DNA from: Thalassoglobus polymorphus
GTDB lineage: Bacteria; Planctomycetota; Planctomycetia; Planctomycetales; Planctomycetaceae
Direction of reading: 5' to 3'
DNA: 64,000 nt
Assembly: GCF_007744255.1 (NCBI RefSeq)
Contig: NZ_CP036267.1
Span: forward strand, 4,320,001 to 4,384,000
A model generated the notes under the pieces. That model was not told where the DNA came from, did no database searches, and worked only from the letters and a program-made list of their open reading frames with translations. Within the stretch, counting starts at the first letter, position 1. Every line of letters begins with the position of its first letter. Of this stretch, positions 22,415-32,200 are shown one piece after another. The translations under genes were made by a program, and so were the position numbers.

Positions 22415-23572
22415 CTACTCAAGATCGCTTTCAACATCTACCAGAACATTGCTGGCGAAGACGATATTCTTCCGCTCACCTTTCAAGGTGACTGCCTTTT
22501 CAGTCAATCCTGAGAAGACGTTACCAGTGATGCTGATGTTGGCTGCATTGTCGATCAACATCCCGCCAGCGGCTGCATCGTCCACTTTACGTTTGATCGA
22601 TTTCTCTCCGATGTAGCTGTTCGAAAAATTGTTCCCAGTCACAGTGATGCGTCCACTATCGGGACCAATACGAAGAGCATTTGTTTTCAGAATCGTAAAC
22701 GTATTTGCTGAGACCGCACAGCCATGAGCATCACGAAGGTCGATGCCCGCTCCGTTATGAGCAATCACGTTAGCACTGAGAGTGATGCCGTAGCAATCGC
22801 GATCCAGAATGATTCCAGTCCCGGCACACTCTTCAATCATATTTCCTGACAGAACACTGCCGTATGTGTTTTCAATGATCACCCCATGACCAAGGTGGTC
22901 ATCGAGGTTATTTCCATTCATGCACAGGTTGTACCCATCTGTGCAGAGTAAGGCGTCTTGATTTTCCTCAAAGTGATTGGCATTCACGACGATATCGTGA
23001 CAGCCAGCCAAGTTAACTCCGTTTTTCTTGTTGTAGGTAAAGAGTGAATCCACGATACGCGGATCTTCATAACAGTAGTTCAGGAAAACGCCGTCTCCAC
23101 CATTTTCACTGAGAGTAATTCCTTCGAGATAGATTTCATTGACCTGTCGAGCTTCGATCCCCGCACCGCTTTTCTCGTTGCCAGTGATTCGCAAATCAGT
23201 GACGTGTACTCTCCACAAGTTGAACTTGCGGTCTGTCTTGGCGTTCTTGCACTCTGGATGTGCAATGAGCAATGCTGGCTCGCCCGCTTCGTTTTTGTTG
23301 ATGATGTGCGTGGCGGTTCCGGAGCCTCGCAAGGAGACATCACCAACTCCCAGGCGAAGTGGCTCTGTGATTTCGAATTTGCCCGGTGGGAGTAAAACAA
23401 CTCCACCCTCTTTGGGGAGAGCATCCAGAGCAGCTTGCAGGGAATCAAATTTTGCTGCGTTGATGACCTGCTTCGTTGAGGTGGAATCGGCAGCTGTCGT
23501 TTTCGTTGCTGTTGTCGTTGCGACAAAGAGGATGGTGAGCAGGCAAACGGCGTGCTTGAAGAGCGGTGTCAT
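22415..23572 (-). CDS. Secreted right-handed beta-helix protein
   Basis: An N-terminal signal peptide (MTPLFKHAVCLLTILFVATTTATKTTAA) precedes repeated strands ending in the N-x-(I/V)-x-G-N/SGN pattern. Examples are DIVVNANHFEENQDALLCTDGYN, LCMNGNNLDDHLGHG and ITLSANVIAHN, the pattern of pectate-lyase-like parallel beta-helix proteins. These often bind or modify polysaccharides, and no catalytic residues were assigned. The ATG at 23572 is chosen for the signal peptide; an upstream start at 23647 would add about 25 residues of unlikely leader. Confidence 0.8.
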   Translation of the reverse strand: MTPLFKHAVCLLTILFVATTTATKTTAADSTSTKQVINAAKFDSLQAALDALPKEGGVVLLPPGKFEITEPLRLGVGDVSLRGSGTATHIINKNEAGEPALLIAHPECKNAKTDRKFNLWRVHVTDLRITGNEKSGAGIEARQVNEIYLEGITLSENGGDGVFLNYCYEDPRIVDSLFTYNKKNGVNLAGCHDIVVNANHFEENQDALLCTDGYNLCMNGNNLDDHLGHGVIIENTYGSVLSGNMIEECAGTGIILDRDCYGITLSANVIAHNGAGIDLRDAHGCAVSANTFTILKTNALRIGPDSGRITVTGNNFSNSYIGEKSIKRKVDDAAAGGMLIDNAANISITGNVFSGLTEKAVTLKGERKNIVFASNVLVDVESDLE

Positions 23573-23731
23573 GTAATAAGTTCCTGATAGTGGGCCTCGG
23601 GAGGATTCACGTGCGAAGCAGCACGAACGGAAAAAATGATACACCAAACCGACAAAAAAATCCCCGGACTTATCGAGCGGGGCTTACGGGGTGCATTTGT
23701 CGGTTTCGCAGAACTCATCCAGATTGTTCGG

Positions 23732-23835
23732 TTGAGCAGCTTCAATGCTTGTCGTGTCCGCGAAGTACATTTCCACAAGCCCATTCGCTAATGCCACGCG
23801 ACAGAACCTGAACACCAATTCGAAAGATGCTCTTC
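23732..23835 (-). repeat. CTAG-ended intergenic element, copy 3 (degraded ends)
   Basis: Its body matches the 47963 copy closely: GCGAAGTACATTTCCACAAG, then GCCACG and CAATTCGAAAGATGCTCT. The left end is TTGAGCA and the right end lacks the final CTAG. Confidence 0.75.
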
Positions 23836-23927
23836 GTGGCTTCGTGATCGATACCGTGGCAAGCAATGACCGACAATCACCGCTTTCATTCAATCGCTAT
23901 CTCAGAAACCGGTCGGGCTCGATCGAA

Positions 23928-25127
23928 TTAATCGGGAATCGAGACAGCTTGCAGGGCATCCTGGCGGGTCTGGTAGTGTGGCCAGATGTGAAAGAATTTC
24001 GAAGCCTGAAGCATCTCGTAAGTTGCAACAGTACACGCACAAACAGCGGCCTTGCCTGGGACGGCTCGACAGAACGAGTAAAGCGATTCCACAAGTATGT
24101 GGCCCACTGTGGCAGCTTTGCTGAAGTCGATCACAATGTTTTTAACATGGCGTTTGTTGATCACATCGACCACGCGATTCGTCTCAAGGCGGATGTCTTG
24201 ATAGAAGAACGCCTGCGAATCACCAAGTGGCAGCACCACAATCGTATCCCCAAAAATTTGGGTCTGGAAGATTCGGTTGTGCTGCGTCAGAAAATCGTTC
24301 TCTGGCCGTTCCTCATAATCTGCCGGGGGATACGTTTGTGCTGGAATTTCGGGATATCTGGCAGCAAGTTGATACGGACCAAGTTGAAACTCGGTCCCTT
24401 CGGCCAACATCGCACAATTGCAGTGCTGTCCGTTTACAGAGACGCCTTCTTTCCCCGTGAGATCGATGACCCACAGCCCAGAAGGCAAAAGGAGTAACGA
24501 ACAATGAACACGAGAGATCTTTGAATCGATCACCGCAATCCGGCAACGCTCGTCCCGTCCAATCAGCGTGATGACACGATTAATCGGCCACCGCTTCCCT
24601 TGCGAAGATGTGTTCAGCAGTTCCAATTCAACTTTAGGAAGCGTTCCGTATTCCTCTCGTTGTTCATCTCTGGGGCGGAACTCTGTCGGCGGCTTCAAAG
24701 AGGTGTCGTTGACCCAAAAGGGATCGCAAAGCTTAAACTCGGCACCGGGAATTTTGATGGTATGCTCATGCGACAGCCATCCTGAAAACTCCGCACCCTG
24801 AAATTCAGTCCCGGAACGGCTACATAAATCGAGAGCTGCGATTCGTGGCCCAATCGCTTGAAGATATACATGTCGAGTCGAGACGGCAGGATCGTTAACC
24901 ACAATATCGCTATTGGGATGCCGTCCAATCACCACGAACGGCTTGGCCAGTTCGATCGTCTCGGTGTTTCGCTCTCCGAGGTCTATTTCCTCTGGCCCCG
25001 CCTCTTTCGAACCAGTTTCTTGCCCCAACTTGGTGACTTCAATACGCAATGGAGCTGGCACAGCAGCTGCGTACTGCAACATGTTGATGAATTGTTCGTC
25101 CATTACCGCAGGGTAGCCGTGATTCAT
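23928..25127 (-). CDS. Two FHA domains plus STAS-like C-terminus
   Basis: Residues about 60-115 are an FHA domain (VIGRHPNSDIVVNDPAVSTRH). Residues about 185-250 are a second FHA domain (IGRDERCRIAVIDSKISRVH). FHA domains bind phosphothreonine peptides, and both keep the GR, S and RxH pattern. The C-terminal 100 residues (DTIVVLPLGDSQAFFYQDIRLETNRVVDVI onward) resemble STAS domains, which bind small ligands or act as anti-sigma antagonists. The arrangement suggests a signalling hub for serine/threonine kinases. No kinase gene is nearby. The start could instead be the ATG at 25103. Confidence 0.85.
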   Translation of the reverse strand: MNHGYPAVMDEQFINMLQYAAAVPAPLRIEVTKLGQETGSKEAGPEEIDLGERNTETIELAKPFVVIGRHPNSDIVVNDPAVSTRHVYLQAIGPRIAALDLCSRSGTEFQGAEFSGWLSHEHTIKIPGAEFKLCDPFWVNDTSLKPPTEFRPRDEQREEYGTLPKVELELLNTSSQGKRWPINRVITLIGRDERCRIAVIDSKISRVHCSLLLLPSGLWVIDLTGKEGVSVNGQHCNCAMLAEGTEFQLGPYQLAARYPEIPAQTYPPADYEERPENDFLTQHNRIFQTQIFGDTIVVLPLGDSQAFFYQDIRLETNRVVDVINKRHVKNIVIDFSKAATVGHILVESLYSFCRAVPGKAAVCACTVATYEMLQASKFFHIWPHYQTRQDALQAVSIPD

Positions 25128-25326
25128 CCGGGATTCTTGCCCGCTTCGAATGAATGAACTGGAATAAGGGAATGCGAATAACTGATGTGAGGATCTATCA
25201 TGGCAAGTTTATTTTTCGTCGTCAATGTTGACACATTGAATCAACAGGAAATGAGTGATTTGATGATTTTGCAATGGGCATCTGGAATTTGACAAAGTCC
25301 CCTCATTTCCTCACCTCGAAGCCCCT

Positions 25327-25346
25327 ATGTCACAAAATGTCACAAA
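25327..25346. repeat. Tandem TGTCACAAA repeat
   Basis: ATGTCACAAA occurs twice directly in tandem (25327-25346). The function is unknown. It lies in the 436-base intergenic region between the FHA gene and the PfkB kinase gene, near the 11-bp repeats. Confidence 0.6.
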
Positions 25347-25397
25347 AAGAATCTGTTCTTGGCAATTGCGGCGAGCTTTCAGCCATGAATCCACAAT

Positions 25398-25441
25398 GAC
25401 TGTGCAAGGACTGTGCAAGGACTGTGCAAGGGTAATGCAAG
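25398..25441. repeat. 11-bp tandem repeat, three perfect copies plus one diverged
   Basis: GACTGTGCAAG repeats at 25398-25408, 25409-25419 and 25420-25430. A fourth copy, GGTAATGCAAG, is at 25431-25441. The 11-base unit equals about one helical turn. It lies about 125 bases before the PfkB kinase start, so a stacked protein-binding site is possible. Confidence 0.75.
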
Positions 25442-25563
25442 AGAACTCCCGGATCGGCACGCCAGAATGACACTCACGGAAATCAGCTCTTTCAAATGAA
25501 CTCACCGATCAGTGCGACTTGTCCCTTTTCGCTTTGAACGTGAACCAACTACACTGGCACACT

Positions 25564-26598
25564 ATGACTTTCGAAATTGATTCTCAACAGGAAGCTGCAG
25601 GTAACATAGTGAAGTACGATGTTTATGGCGTTGGAAACGCGCTCGTTGATATTCAGGTCAATGTCTCTGATGAAACGCTGAAGAAACTGGATTTTCAAAA
25701 AGGCATCATGACTCTCGTCGATGAAGAAGTCCAAACCGAAGTTCTCGCTGAGATTTCGGAAAGCGATGTCTCGCAGTGCGCTGGAGGCTCGGCAGCCAAT
25801 ACGATGATGGGGGTTGCCGACTTTGGAGGCCAGGCTGCTTACAGTTGCAAGGTTGCCCATGATTCAATCGGAGACTTCTATCTGAGCGATCTTCGTGAGC
25901 GTGGTGTTGCTATCAATATTGAATCTGGTAGCGGTCAAACCGGAACGTGTGTCATTTTAATCACCGATGACGCAGAGCGGACGATGCTCACCTGTCTGGG
26001 AGCCTCCACATCCCTCGGGCCGGATGATGTCGAAGAGGAAGTGATTCGCCAATCGAAGTACGTTTACATCGAAGGATATCTCTTTACGCAAGAGCCAACG
26101 CGCTCAGCGGCGCTTCGTGCGATTGAACTGGCCAAAAAGAACAACGTCAAGGTTGCTTTCACAGTGAGCGACCCGTTTCTGATCCAATACCACAAAGACG
26201 AATTCTGGGAACTCATTAAGAATTCCGTTGATCTTGTTTTCTGCAATCTCGAAGAAGCCCGCGCTCTCACAGGCAAACATGATTCGATTGATTGTGCACA
26301 TGTGATGCACCAACACGCCGAAAACGTCGCGTTGACGCTTGGTCCTAATGGATCATTGCTCATGCACAACGGCGAGACCATTGCGATTGAAGGCGTCACG
26401 GTTGACGCGAAAGATACCACAGGAGCTGGCGACATGTATGCCGCCGGAATTCTCTATGGCATCACGAATGGACTCACCTGGAAGCAGTCGGGGCATCTTG
26501 CCTCACATGCTGCTGGACAGATTGTTTCTCAATTAGGTGCGAGGTTCAGCGAGTCGTTCTCGGCAGAGGAACTTCAAAAAATCATCGCTGAAGCATAA
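25564..26598 (+). CDS. PfkB-family sugar kinase, adenosine-kinase-like
   Basis: The 344-residue protein starts [30 protein letters not shown]. It has the ribokinase N-terminal signature [16 protein letters not shown] (about residues 75-90) and the C-terminal signature [16 protein letters not shown], whose Asp (about 290) is the catalytic base. Family members phosphorylate adenosine, ribose or fructose; length and motif spacing are closest to adenosine-kinase-like members. The exact substrate is not visible. ATG at 25564 is preferred over a TTG at 25519. Confidence 0.85.
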   Translation: MTFEIDSQQEAAGNIVKYDVYGVGNALVDIQVNVSDETLKKLDFQKGIMTLVDEEVQTEVLAEISESDVSQCAGGSAANTMMGVADFGGQAAYSCKVAHDSIGDFYLSDLRERGVAINIESGSGQTGTCVILITDDAERTMLTCLGASTSLGPDDVEEEVIRQSKYVYIEGYLFTQEPTRSAALRAIELAKKNNVKVAFTVSDPFLIQYHKDEFWELIKNSVDLVFCNLEEARALTGKHDSIDCAHVMHQHAENVALTLGPNGSLLMHNGETIAIEGVTVDAKDTTGAGDMYAAGILYGITNGLTWKQSGHLASHAAGQIVSQLGARFSESFSAEELQKIIAEA

Positions 26599-26615
26599 CA
26601 AAAGGGCCCCCAGGC

Positions 26616-27296
26616 ATGGCGACGTTTGCCATCGGTGATATTCACGGATGTTGGACTGCACTGGAAACTTTGCTGGAGCAGGTTCCCATTCAGGAAGATG
26701 ATCTCGTCATCACCTTGGGGGATTATGTTGATCGAGGTCCAGAATCTGCTCGCGTTCTCGATTGGGTGATGAATCAATCTGCGAACGAACGATTCATCGC
26801 CCTGCGCGGGAATCATGAACTGATGATGCTTGCGGCATCGAAAGCACAAATGAACCCCGAACACTGGTTGGCTTGTGGCGGATCGGAAACGCTCACGTCG
26901 TACCAGCAAACAAGCCAGCGACGAATCCCCAATATTAAAGACATTTCTCCTCAGCATCTCGACTTCATCAAGTACGACCTGAGACCTTATCACGAAACGG
27001 AGACTCACATCTTCGTGCATGCTTACGTTTACGAAGACGCAGCACTCGACGATCAGGATGAGTCTGCGCTCTACTGGGAGCGTTTCGATTTAATCAGACC
27101 GCATAAATCGGGGAAAAAAGTAATCTGTGGTCATACTGCTCAAAGGAGTGGTCTTCCCGCAAATCGACAACATGCTGTTTGTATTGATACTTGGGTCTAT
27201 GGAGATGGCTGGCTGACCTGTCTGGAGGTAGAATCAGGTCAGTATTGGCAAGCGAATCAAAAGCGAAAACATCGATCTGACTGGCTGGAAGTTTAA
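26616..27296 (+). CDS. Serine/threonine or nucleotide phosphatase (PPP type)
   Basis: The PPP metallophosphoesterase motifs are present: GDIHG (residues 7-11), GDYVDRGPES (about 36-45), RGNHE (about 66-70) and GHT (about 170). These ligate the two-metal centre. Length (226) fits bacterial PrpA/PrpB-type phosphatases and related diadenosine tetraphosphatases (ApaH-type). Substrate choice cannot be settled from sequence. It starts 18 bases after the PfkB kinase gene and probably shares its operon. Confidence 0.9.
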   Translation: MATFAIGDIHGCWTALETLLEQVPIQEDDLVITLGDYVDRGPESARVLDWVMNQSANERFIALRGNHELMMLAASKAQMNPEHWLACGGSETLTSYQQTSQRRIPNIKDISPQHLDFIKYDLRPYHETETHIFVHAYVYEDAALDDQDESALYWERFDLIRPHKSGKKVICGHTAQRSGLPANRQHAVCIDTWVYGDGWLTCLEVESGQYWQANQKRKHRSDWLEV

Positions 27297-27367
27297 GGCA
27301 AAGTCAACACTCCCGATAAACAGGATTGTGAATCGCTCAAGTGAGCGAACAACGAGGAACTACGTCA

Positions 27368-28822
27368 ATGAATTTGAAAATTGTCTCTTTCGTTCTAGTT
27401 TCACTTGCTCAGGTGTCCTGCCTCTTCGCCGAAGCTGCCGAGCGGCCGAACATCATCTTCTTTCTCTCGGATGATCAACGTGCCGACTTGCTGGGCTGTG
27501 CAGGACATCCGATTCTCAAAACCCCAAATATCGACCAACTTGCAGCTCAAGGAACCCGTTTCGAAAATGCTTTCGTGACAACATCCATTTGTGCAGCCAG
27601 TCGAGCAACAATCTTAACCGGTCTCTGGGAACGCTCGCACAAGTACACATTCGGGACACCTCCGATTGCTGATGAGATAGTCCGCAACACCTATCCGGTT
27701 GTCCTGAAGCAGGCGGGATACCGAACTGGGTTTGTTGGGAAGTTTGGGGTGGGTGTCGCGAAGGGAATGACCGAAGAAATGTTCGACTCATTCGTTCCAC
27801 TGAACCGAAATCCGTACTTCAAGAAACAGCCCGACGGAACGAAACGTCATCTGACGAACATCACTGGTGACAAGGCGATTGAATTCATTCGCAGCTGTGA
27901 CGCAGATCAACCGTTTTGTTTGTCGGTCAGCTTCAACGCGGCTCATGCTGAAGACAGTGACAAGAAAGATCATTACCCATGGCCACCTGAAGAAGATGGC
28001 CTTTATGAAGATGTCACCATTCCAGCTCCGAAGGTCGACATTAACTTCTGGAAACAGCTTCCGTCATTCTTCCACACAGCGATGCACCGGGATCGCTGGT
28101 TCTGGAGATGGGACACGCCTGAGAAGTATCAGCATAATGTCAAAGCTTACTATCGCATGATCACCGGCCTGGATCGGAACATCGGTCGGGTTCTGGAAGT
28201 CGTGGAGAAACAGGGCTTCGGAAAGAATACCGTTGTGATCTTCATGGGGGACAACGGATATTACAAAGGTTCGCGAGGGTTCGCGGGCAAGTGGAGCCAC
28301 TTCGAAGAATCACTTCGTGTTCCGTTAGTCATTCATGATCCTCGCGTTCCGACTCGTGCGCGAGGACAGGTTCGCGATGAAATGGTCTTAAACGTGGACG
28401 TTCCTGCAACCATCACTCACTATGCAAAGGCAAACACGCCACAGAGCTACCAAGGGAGCGACCTTTCAGGACTCGTGGAAGGGACGGCCTTCGATGGCTG
28501 GCGGGACGATTACTTTTGTGAACATCTGATGGACCGCTTCGATATACCGAAGTATGAAGGAGTTCGCGGAAGCCGATACGTCTATGCTCGGTATTTTGAA
28601 AATCTCCCTGAAGGTGAATTCCTGCACGATCTCGAAACGGACCCGCTTCAGCTGAAGAACCTGGCGACTGATCCTCAGTATGCGGAAACATTAAAAATGA
28701 TGCAGGACCGTTGTGATGAACTTCGCGATCAACTTGGTGGAGAATACTCTCTCGAAAATATCCCGACAGTAAAGTACCTCAGAGCCAAACAGCAAGAACA
28801 AAAAAAGAACAAAAAGAAGTGA
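27368..28822 (+). CDS. Secreted sulfatase
   Basis: The protein has a signal peptide (MNLKIVSFVLVSLAQVSCLFAEA) and the type I sulfatase signature SICAASRATILTG, with Cys 75 for conversion to formylglycine (C-x-A-x-R). The metal-binding Asp pair DD (about 35-36) and GDNGYYKGSRGFAGKWSHFEE are intact. Such enzymes in Planctomycetes desulfate algal polysaccharides. The Cys needs a formylglycine-generating enzyme, not seen in this window. It overlaps the following small gene by 4 bases (GTGA), suggesting coupling. ATG at 27368 follows GAGGAA. Confidence 0.9.
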   Translation: MNLKIVSFVLVSLAQVSCLFAEAAERPNIIFFLSDDQRADLLGCAGHPILKTPNIDQLAAQGTRFENAFVTTSICAASRATILTGLWERSHKYTFGTPPIADEIVRNTYPVVLKQAGYRTGFVGKFGVGVAKGMTEEMFDSFVPLNRNPYFKKQPDGTKRHLTNITGDKAIEFIRSCDADQPFCLSVSFNAAHAEDSDKKDHYPWPPEEDGLYEDVTIPAPKVDINFWKQLPSFFHTAMHRDRWFWRWDTPEKYQHNVKAYYRMITGLDRNIGRVLEVVEKQGFGKNTVVIFMGDNGYYKGSRGFAGKWSHFEESLRVPLVIHDPRVPTRARGQVRDEMVLNVDVPATITHYAKANTPQSYQGSDLSGLVEGTAFDGWRDDYFCEHLMDRFDIPKYEGVRGSRYVYARYFENLPEGEFLHDLETDPLQLKNLATDPQYAETLKMMQDRCDELRDQLGGEYSLENIPTVKYLRAKQQEQKKNKKK

Positions 28823-29184
28823 GCACTCGGACGATCGCAGTTTGTGAAAAGAAATCGTTTCTCACAGCGAGTCTCGAACGAGAGTTCGCGACCGATCGAG
28901 AAATCACATTTCGGTGGTTTCCGTATGTCGACGATTTACTGAGTCACCTCAGTCGGCATTCATATGAAATTGCCATAGTCGATTTCAGTCAAGTTGACTC
29001 GCAATCTCTCACCCAGCTCGCAAACTTTGCCTGTCAGCTGCAACTCATGGTAACTTGCCCCAAAGATGATTTTGACTTCGAGTGTCTACTGCGCGAGATC
29101 GGTGTCAAATCTGTCATTCCGGTCGGAACAAACGCAAAGCAAGTTGCGCAGACAATCCAAAAAATGATTGCCAGGCCCGAGTAA
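28819..29184 (+). CDS. Receiver-like small protein
   Basis: This 121-residue protein has a Rossmann-like layout: TIAVCEKKSFLTASLEREF at the N-terminus and IAIVDFSQVDSQSLTQLA in the middle. It resembles a response regulator receiver domain, but the acidic cluster and the Lys of a normal receiver are not clear. It could be a pseudo-receiver. It starts with a GTG that overlaps the sulfatase stop, so its translation is probably coupled. Function is unknown. Confidence 0.6.
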   Translation: MSTRTIAVCEKKSFLTASLEREFATDREITFRWFPYVDDLLSHLSRHSYEIAIVDFSQVDSQSLTQLANFACQLQLMVTCPKDDFDFECLLREIGVKSVIPVGTNAKQVAQTIQKMIARPE

Positions 29185-29254
29185 AAAGGACAGGTTTCAG
29201 AATGCCAGTTTGCATCTCGTATTGATTTATTGAATTGTTTTTTTCGAGGTCGTT

Positions 29255-32200
29255 GTGAAGTTTTATTCGATTCTCATTGCCGTTCTATTGCTGATTATCA
29301 TCGGCTTGCTCGGCTATTGGTTCCTTGTTCCGGTCAAAAATGCTCCTCCTGGAAATGACTCACCCGAGGTGACCGACCTTTCCAAGTTGACTGATGAAGA
29401 GTTACTCGCATTAGCAGAGTCACGAAATCTTGGAATCGCAGAACTGGAAAACCACCAATGGCTAGAGAGCGCAGGACGCTTTCGCAAAATTCTAAAAACG
29501 TTTCCAGAGAGCGCATTGGCGATTCAAAACCTTGCAATTGCAGAGACCTCTTTCTTCATCGGTCTCGATGCGAGTGCTGGGAAGGAAACGTCGGATTCGT
29601 CGCAAAAACGTGCGATAGAATCGATTCAACAGTTACGCCAACTCCATCCCGACGACCCGGCCAGCTATCGCTTGGAAGCGAGAGTTTATGAGAAGCAGCT
29701 TCAACCAGTGAAAGCAATTGAGCTTCTATCGGAAGCTGCAAAACTGACTCCCGATGATCCAACGATTTGGTACGAAATCTATCGAGTCTCTCAATCCAGC
29801 CGAGATGACGCCGTTCAAAAATCAGGTCGAGAGGCTCTGACCCGTTTGCATGAACTCGTTCCCGAAAATGTTTTCGCGACAATGCAGTGGGTCATCACAA
29901 CCGCCCAAAGTGATGATCCCCCATTGGCTGAACTGATCACAGAGCTCGAAACATTATTGACTCCACTTGCGCCGGGAATCGAAAAACGATCGCGATACAA
30001 TGTGCTGACCTTTCTTGAAAAAGCGAAAGCAAGTTTAGAGTCTGGAAATTCCGCAGCTGCAAAATCGAGCTTAATGCCGATTAAAAATATTGTGACAGCG
30101 GACGCTGTTTCGAAAAACGACTTGAATGAACTTGACGAAAACGCTTTAGAGTTCATTCAAATTGACTTCACGAAAGTGGTCGAAGAACGGCTATCGGAAG
30201 TCTTGCAAAATGTCAGCCACGACCACATTGAAGTGAAATTTGAATCCGCAGCTGAACAAGTCGACATCAGCGATGCCGTTCAAGACTTGCAAATTGTCGA
30301 TTTGAATCTGAATGGCCAACTGGAGATACTGACTCTCAGCGGGACAACTTTTCGTGGACATGCAAAGACATCCCCGAGCGAGTCTTGGGTGGAACAATTC
30401 TCGGTCACTCTCGACACAAAGCCGTCACATTTCATTGTGGCGGATCTTGATTATGAGTTAACCGAGACAGCAAAGGCTGAGGCAAAGACCGGGACAAAGG
30501 CTGAGGCTGAAAACAGTGCAGCGAGCCAGAGTTCGTTGCAAGATGTCATCTTCTTCGGTGCGGAGGGAGTTCAGTTATTCAAGACCTCTCTAGCTCCTGA
30601 AACTCGGGAGATCAAACTTGAGGCAATGCCCGCGTCAACAGAATTGAACGAGCTGAAGGATGTGACTCATGTCGTCGCGTCAGATCTCAATAATGATGGA
30701 GATCTTGATTTGGCAGTCATTGCGAATGGAAAGTTGTCGTGCTGGAACAATCAGGGGAATTTTGAATTCAAGAAGATTCAACTGGACGAAAATGCAACAG
30801 AGATCGAGGTGGTGGACTGTCTGGCGGTCGACTGGGACCGCGATATCGACACAGACATTCTCGTCTTGCTGAGCGACGGCTCATTGGGAATTCTGGAAAA
30901 CTTCAGACACGGAACGTTTCACTGGAAGCCGTTCGGGCAAAAATTCAGCCTTGGACAAGGGAAGTCTCTAGAACTTGTCGATGCCGACCGGAACGGTTCC
31001 TGGGACATCCTTGTCGGTGGAACAGAGGGGATCGAAATCTTCTACACACGTGTTCCGCAAACCGGCAACGTTCAGTTCACGAAGTCAGAAACACTTTCAG
31101 AGAACCCCACGGAATCTCTGCTCGATCTCGATTTCGACAATGACGGATTCAGAGATCTCATCTCTGTCTCATCACAGGGGATGGAGTTGCTGCGAGGCAC
31201 CGCAGCCATGAAGTATCTGAACGCCAATGATGTTCTCACCGAAAAACCGGAATCGCTACGTCAAGTCCGCAAAGGAGATCTTGACCAGGATGGAGACGAT
31301 GATCTCGTCCTGCTCTCCGAGGGTAAGGTGCATCTTTTCACCAACAACGGTGGGAATAAAAATAATTGGATTGATGTTTCACTACTCGCTGCCCACGTGG
31401 AGAACGAAAGCGGTTCGAGTAGCCAGCGAATCAATCATTTTGGAATTGGAAGCACCCTGGAACTTCGAGTTGGAGCACAGTTCCAAAAGCAAATTGTCCG
31501 ATCACCTCAAACGAAGTTCGGAATTGGCTCAAATCCTCAAGCAGATGCAGTCCGCATTTTATGGACCAACGGAATTCCACAAAATGTGATTCAGCCAGCT
31601 GCGAATCAACTGGTCTCAGAAGTTCAAAAACTCTCCGGTTCGTGCCCGTACCTGTATACATGGAATGGAGAGGAATTCGTTTTCGTCACAGATCTATTGT
31701 GGGCCTCTCCGATTGGGTTACAGAACCCAGCTGGCGAACTTGTTCCTGCACGGCCATGGGAATATCTGAAAATCTCCGGTGAGATGCTTGCCGAACAAGA
31801 TGGCAAATACAAAATCCGAATCACCGAAGAGCTCTGGGAAATCGCCTATTTCGATCAAGTCAAACTGATCGCGATTGATCATCCCGAAGAGATCAATATC
31901 TATTCAAACGAGAAAGTCGGACCGGGATCAATCTCTGAATACAAACTGCACCAGGTTCGGAATGAACGTCTCCCTGCTTCCGTGGTCAACCACGTTGGTA
32001 GAGACCTGATGGCTGAGATTCGTCAGCAAGATGGCCACTATGCCAAACCGTTCGAGAAGAGATTGATGCAGGGCTACACCGATGACTCGTTCATCGAAAT
32101 CGATTTTGGGCTGACCGAGAAACCGGAGCAACTGACGCTTTTCCTTACCGGTTGGGTACGTCCAACTGACACCGGATTGAATGTTGCGATTCATGAAAAC

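Noticed and set aside
23745-24497. A plus-strand reading frame of about 250 residues opposite the FHA protein
   Set aside because: It begins inside a repeat element and runs antisense to the FHA gene. The protein composition is not plausible and the opposite frame has clear FHA motifs.
25398-25441. A CRISPR array
   Set aside because: The 11-bp units have no spacers and there are no cas genes nearby.
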